Assembly (NCBI RefSeq): GCF_030272615.1
Contig: NW_026729354.1
Coordinates: forward strand, 1-64,000
Reading direction: 5' to 3'
DNA: 64,000 nucleotides
DNA from: Cryptomeria japonica
Lineage: Eukaryota; Streptophyta; Pinopsida; Cupressales; Cupressaceae
Program-made: the position numbers and the translations under genes
Notes under the pieces: generated by a model
Database searches by the model: none
What the model was told of the DNA's origin: nothing
The model's input: only the letters and a program-made list of their open reading frames with translations
Part shown: positions 62,339 through 64,000 of the stretch, one piece after another
Numbering within the stretch: position 1 is the stretch's first letter
Layout: each line of letters begins with the position of its first letter

Positions 62339-64000
62339 CTAAGGCAGCCCAAGGCAGTGGAGGTAGCTGCGTATTGCTTTTTCTCCACGTTCAAAGCTGC
62401 CAAACGAATGGACTATGTTGTACAAGAAATGCTCCAAAAGTTCAACGTTATGAATTTGAGCCTGCACCAAGTGCTTTTCGCCTATGATCCTCTGCACCAC
62501 TCCTTCAATATCTGTGTTAATTAAAAATTTCTCCTGAAGTTCATCAGTCACCGAGCATTGAGTGCAGCTACACTCGCACCTTTGAATTTTCAAGAAATGA
62601 TACTTCTAGTCTTCAACCTCTTACTCCTAAGTGTTGTGTTTGTCTAAAGAAATATAATGCTAGTTCACAGGCCACCCATCAAACCATCGTCGTCACAAGT
62701 GAAGACCTTATCATTTGAGGAGATGTGAGCGAACCCCTCCTGAAAGAGTTCGGTTGTCACCCGTCCTAGGTGTAAGATCGAGAGGGAGATTTGGAGACTG
62801 ATGTAAGGTGAGTTTAAACGAAGTCTGCTGTACACCGATCCCGAAGCGCTTGCAGAAACAAAGACCTCGCAAACACCGTTTAGAAGTGGTCTCGACCACC
62901 CACTACGTCTGTGACAAAAATGGTACCAACGGGTCTGTGCCACTTTGTATTGAATCAGGAGATGGTCAGCAGTCTCTTCATTTTCTTTGCATAGAGTACA
63001 CCAGTGAGGGCCCGAGATACCAATCTTTTGCAGTCTATTCCCCATTAAGTTGCACTTGTGAAGGGTGGTCGAAACAAATGCTCCCATCTTAGGGGGGACA
63101 TTTGTGCCCCAACAGAGCTCCGTTGGCCAATGATAAGCATCGATTTCGTACTAATGACCTCAAAGTCAATCTTACTGGGATAAGAATCAAATTTAGCCAC
63201 ACAATACATAATTTTATCGTTACCATTAGATAATAGCAAATGTCGCTTGCCGAGCTTTTTTTAGCAACTGTTCCTTACAATCATAGTCCAACATATCAAA
63301 GTCTTTCTATTTGTAAGATTCGACGTCATCATCATTAATGATAATGAAACAGTCCCTCACTTTGCTACCATAGGTCTCCAATGGCGTGTGCACTACTTTC
63401 TTCAAGCCTAGGATGGTGACAAGAGGGTACTAGTCATTCCAAGAATCATACAAGGAGGAGCTATCAAGGTAACACACCTAATTTTCCATAGGAGGTTAGA
63501 TTATAGTGCTCCTATATTTGATAATAAAATTCCGTACTGAAGAGCCCCTAGGTGGATTGGCAATAGTGAGTATGCGGTTAAGAGAATCATCATACTCACT
63601 ATTGCCAATCCACCTAGGGGCTCTTCAGTACGGAATTTTATTATCAAATATAGGAGCACTATAATCTAACCTCCTATGGAAAATTAGGTGTGTTACCTTG
63701 ATAGCTCCTCCTTGTATGATTCTTGGAATGACTAGTACCCTCTTGTCACCATCCTAGGCTTGGAGAAAGTAGTGCACACGCCATTGGAGACCTATGGTAG
63801 CAAAGTGAGGGACTGTTTCATCATCATTAATGATGATGAAAGAGTCTGCTCTAGAGGGCTACATGTATTTTGAAGATCCGCCATGTTAGCTTGGCCCCAA
63901 GAGCAATGTTCTATGTTTGCATTTCACGAATACTGGCATCCCCTCTCAATTTCAATTTTTTTTTATAGTGTCCCACAATAAGAGATGAGGTATGTGTTTC
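62339..64000 (-). pseudogene. LINE remnant, copy 3 (cut by window end)
   Basis: The zinc-binding domain (63087-62665) and the inverted duplication are present; the reverse-transcriptase part continues beyond the window. Confidence 0.8.
63326..63839. repeat. Long inverted repeat inside the LINE, copy 3
   Basis: Same arms and loop. Confidence 0.95.

Larger units (their letters stand above)
46740..64000. repeat. Tandem repeat unit, copy 3 (partial, 17,261 bp visible)
   Basis: Third unit, cut by the window end inside the LINE, so its SDR gene would lie beyond 64000. It matches copy 1 at most sites where copy 2 differs, but shares with copy 2 the missing G near 50331 and the Ser codon at residue 105 of the gag-pro frame. 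It has (CT)26 and a private substitution near 58441. Confidence 0.97.

Overview
The window is plant nuclear DNA: AT-rich, packed with decayed LTR retrotransposons, a LINE and a tRNA-derived SINE, with one intact intronless plant-type gene per repeat. A large-genome seed plant, perhaps a gymnosperm, is likely, but nothing here fixes the species. No prokaryotic features (operons, CRISPR, IS elements) are present.

The dominant fact is periodicity. The whole window is a head-to-tail tandem array of one 23.37-kb unit: copy 1 = 1-23369, copy 2 = 23370-46739, copy 3 = 46740-64000 (cut off at the window end). Unit limits are arbitrary because no flank is visible. I found only about a dozen substitutions, one 1-bp indel and a (CT)24/25/26 microsatellite between copies, so the array is very young or an assembly product. 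LTR pairs inside each unit differ by several percent, so the transposons predate the amplification.

Order within a unit (copy 1 coordinates): decayed gag-pro of a Ty3/gypsy-type element A (71-3106; its 5' LTR end, primer-binding site and long leader lie at the end of the preceding unit, e.g. 20900-23439); a Ty1/copia 3' remnant (3272-3907); a solo copia-type LTR on the minus strand (3914-4993); the CT microsatellite; an array of 73-bp hairpin-forming repeats ahead of a TATA box (5342-6059); a structurally complete gag-pro-only LTR retrotransposon F on the minus strand (6093-11068, 5-bp target duplication ATAGG); a SINE with a 12-bp target duplication (11889-12080); an AT-rich spacer; an orphan copy of the SDR gene promoter without its gene (about 14720-15430); a 5'-truncated LINE on the minus strand (15597-17640) holding a 249-bp-arm inverted duplication; small tandem repeats; and the only credible functional gene, a short-chain dehydrogenase/reductase (SDR) on the minus strand (18349-19128, and 41719-42498 in copy 2; the third lies beyond the window).

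The SDR is full length (259 aa) with its cofactor motif, catalytic Asn, Ser and Tyr, but the catalytic lysine of YxxxK is asparagine in both visible copies. Its promoter holds a 71-bp tandem duplication; each half carries a sequence with the exact spacing of an as-1 (paired TGACG) stress element, and the same block is conserved exactly in the orphan promoter 4.4 kb away. The best candidate for something undescribed is this combination: a recently amplified unit carrying a stress-promoter SDR that appears to have lost its catalytic lysine.
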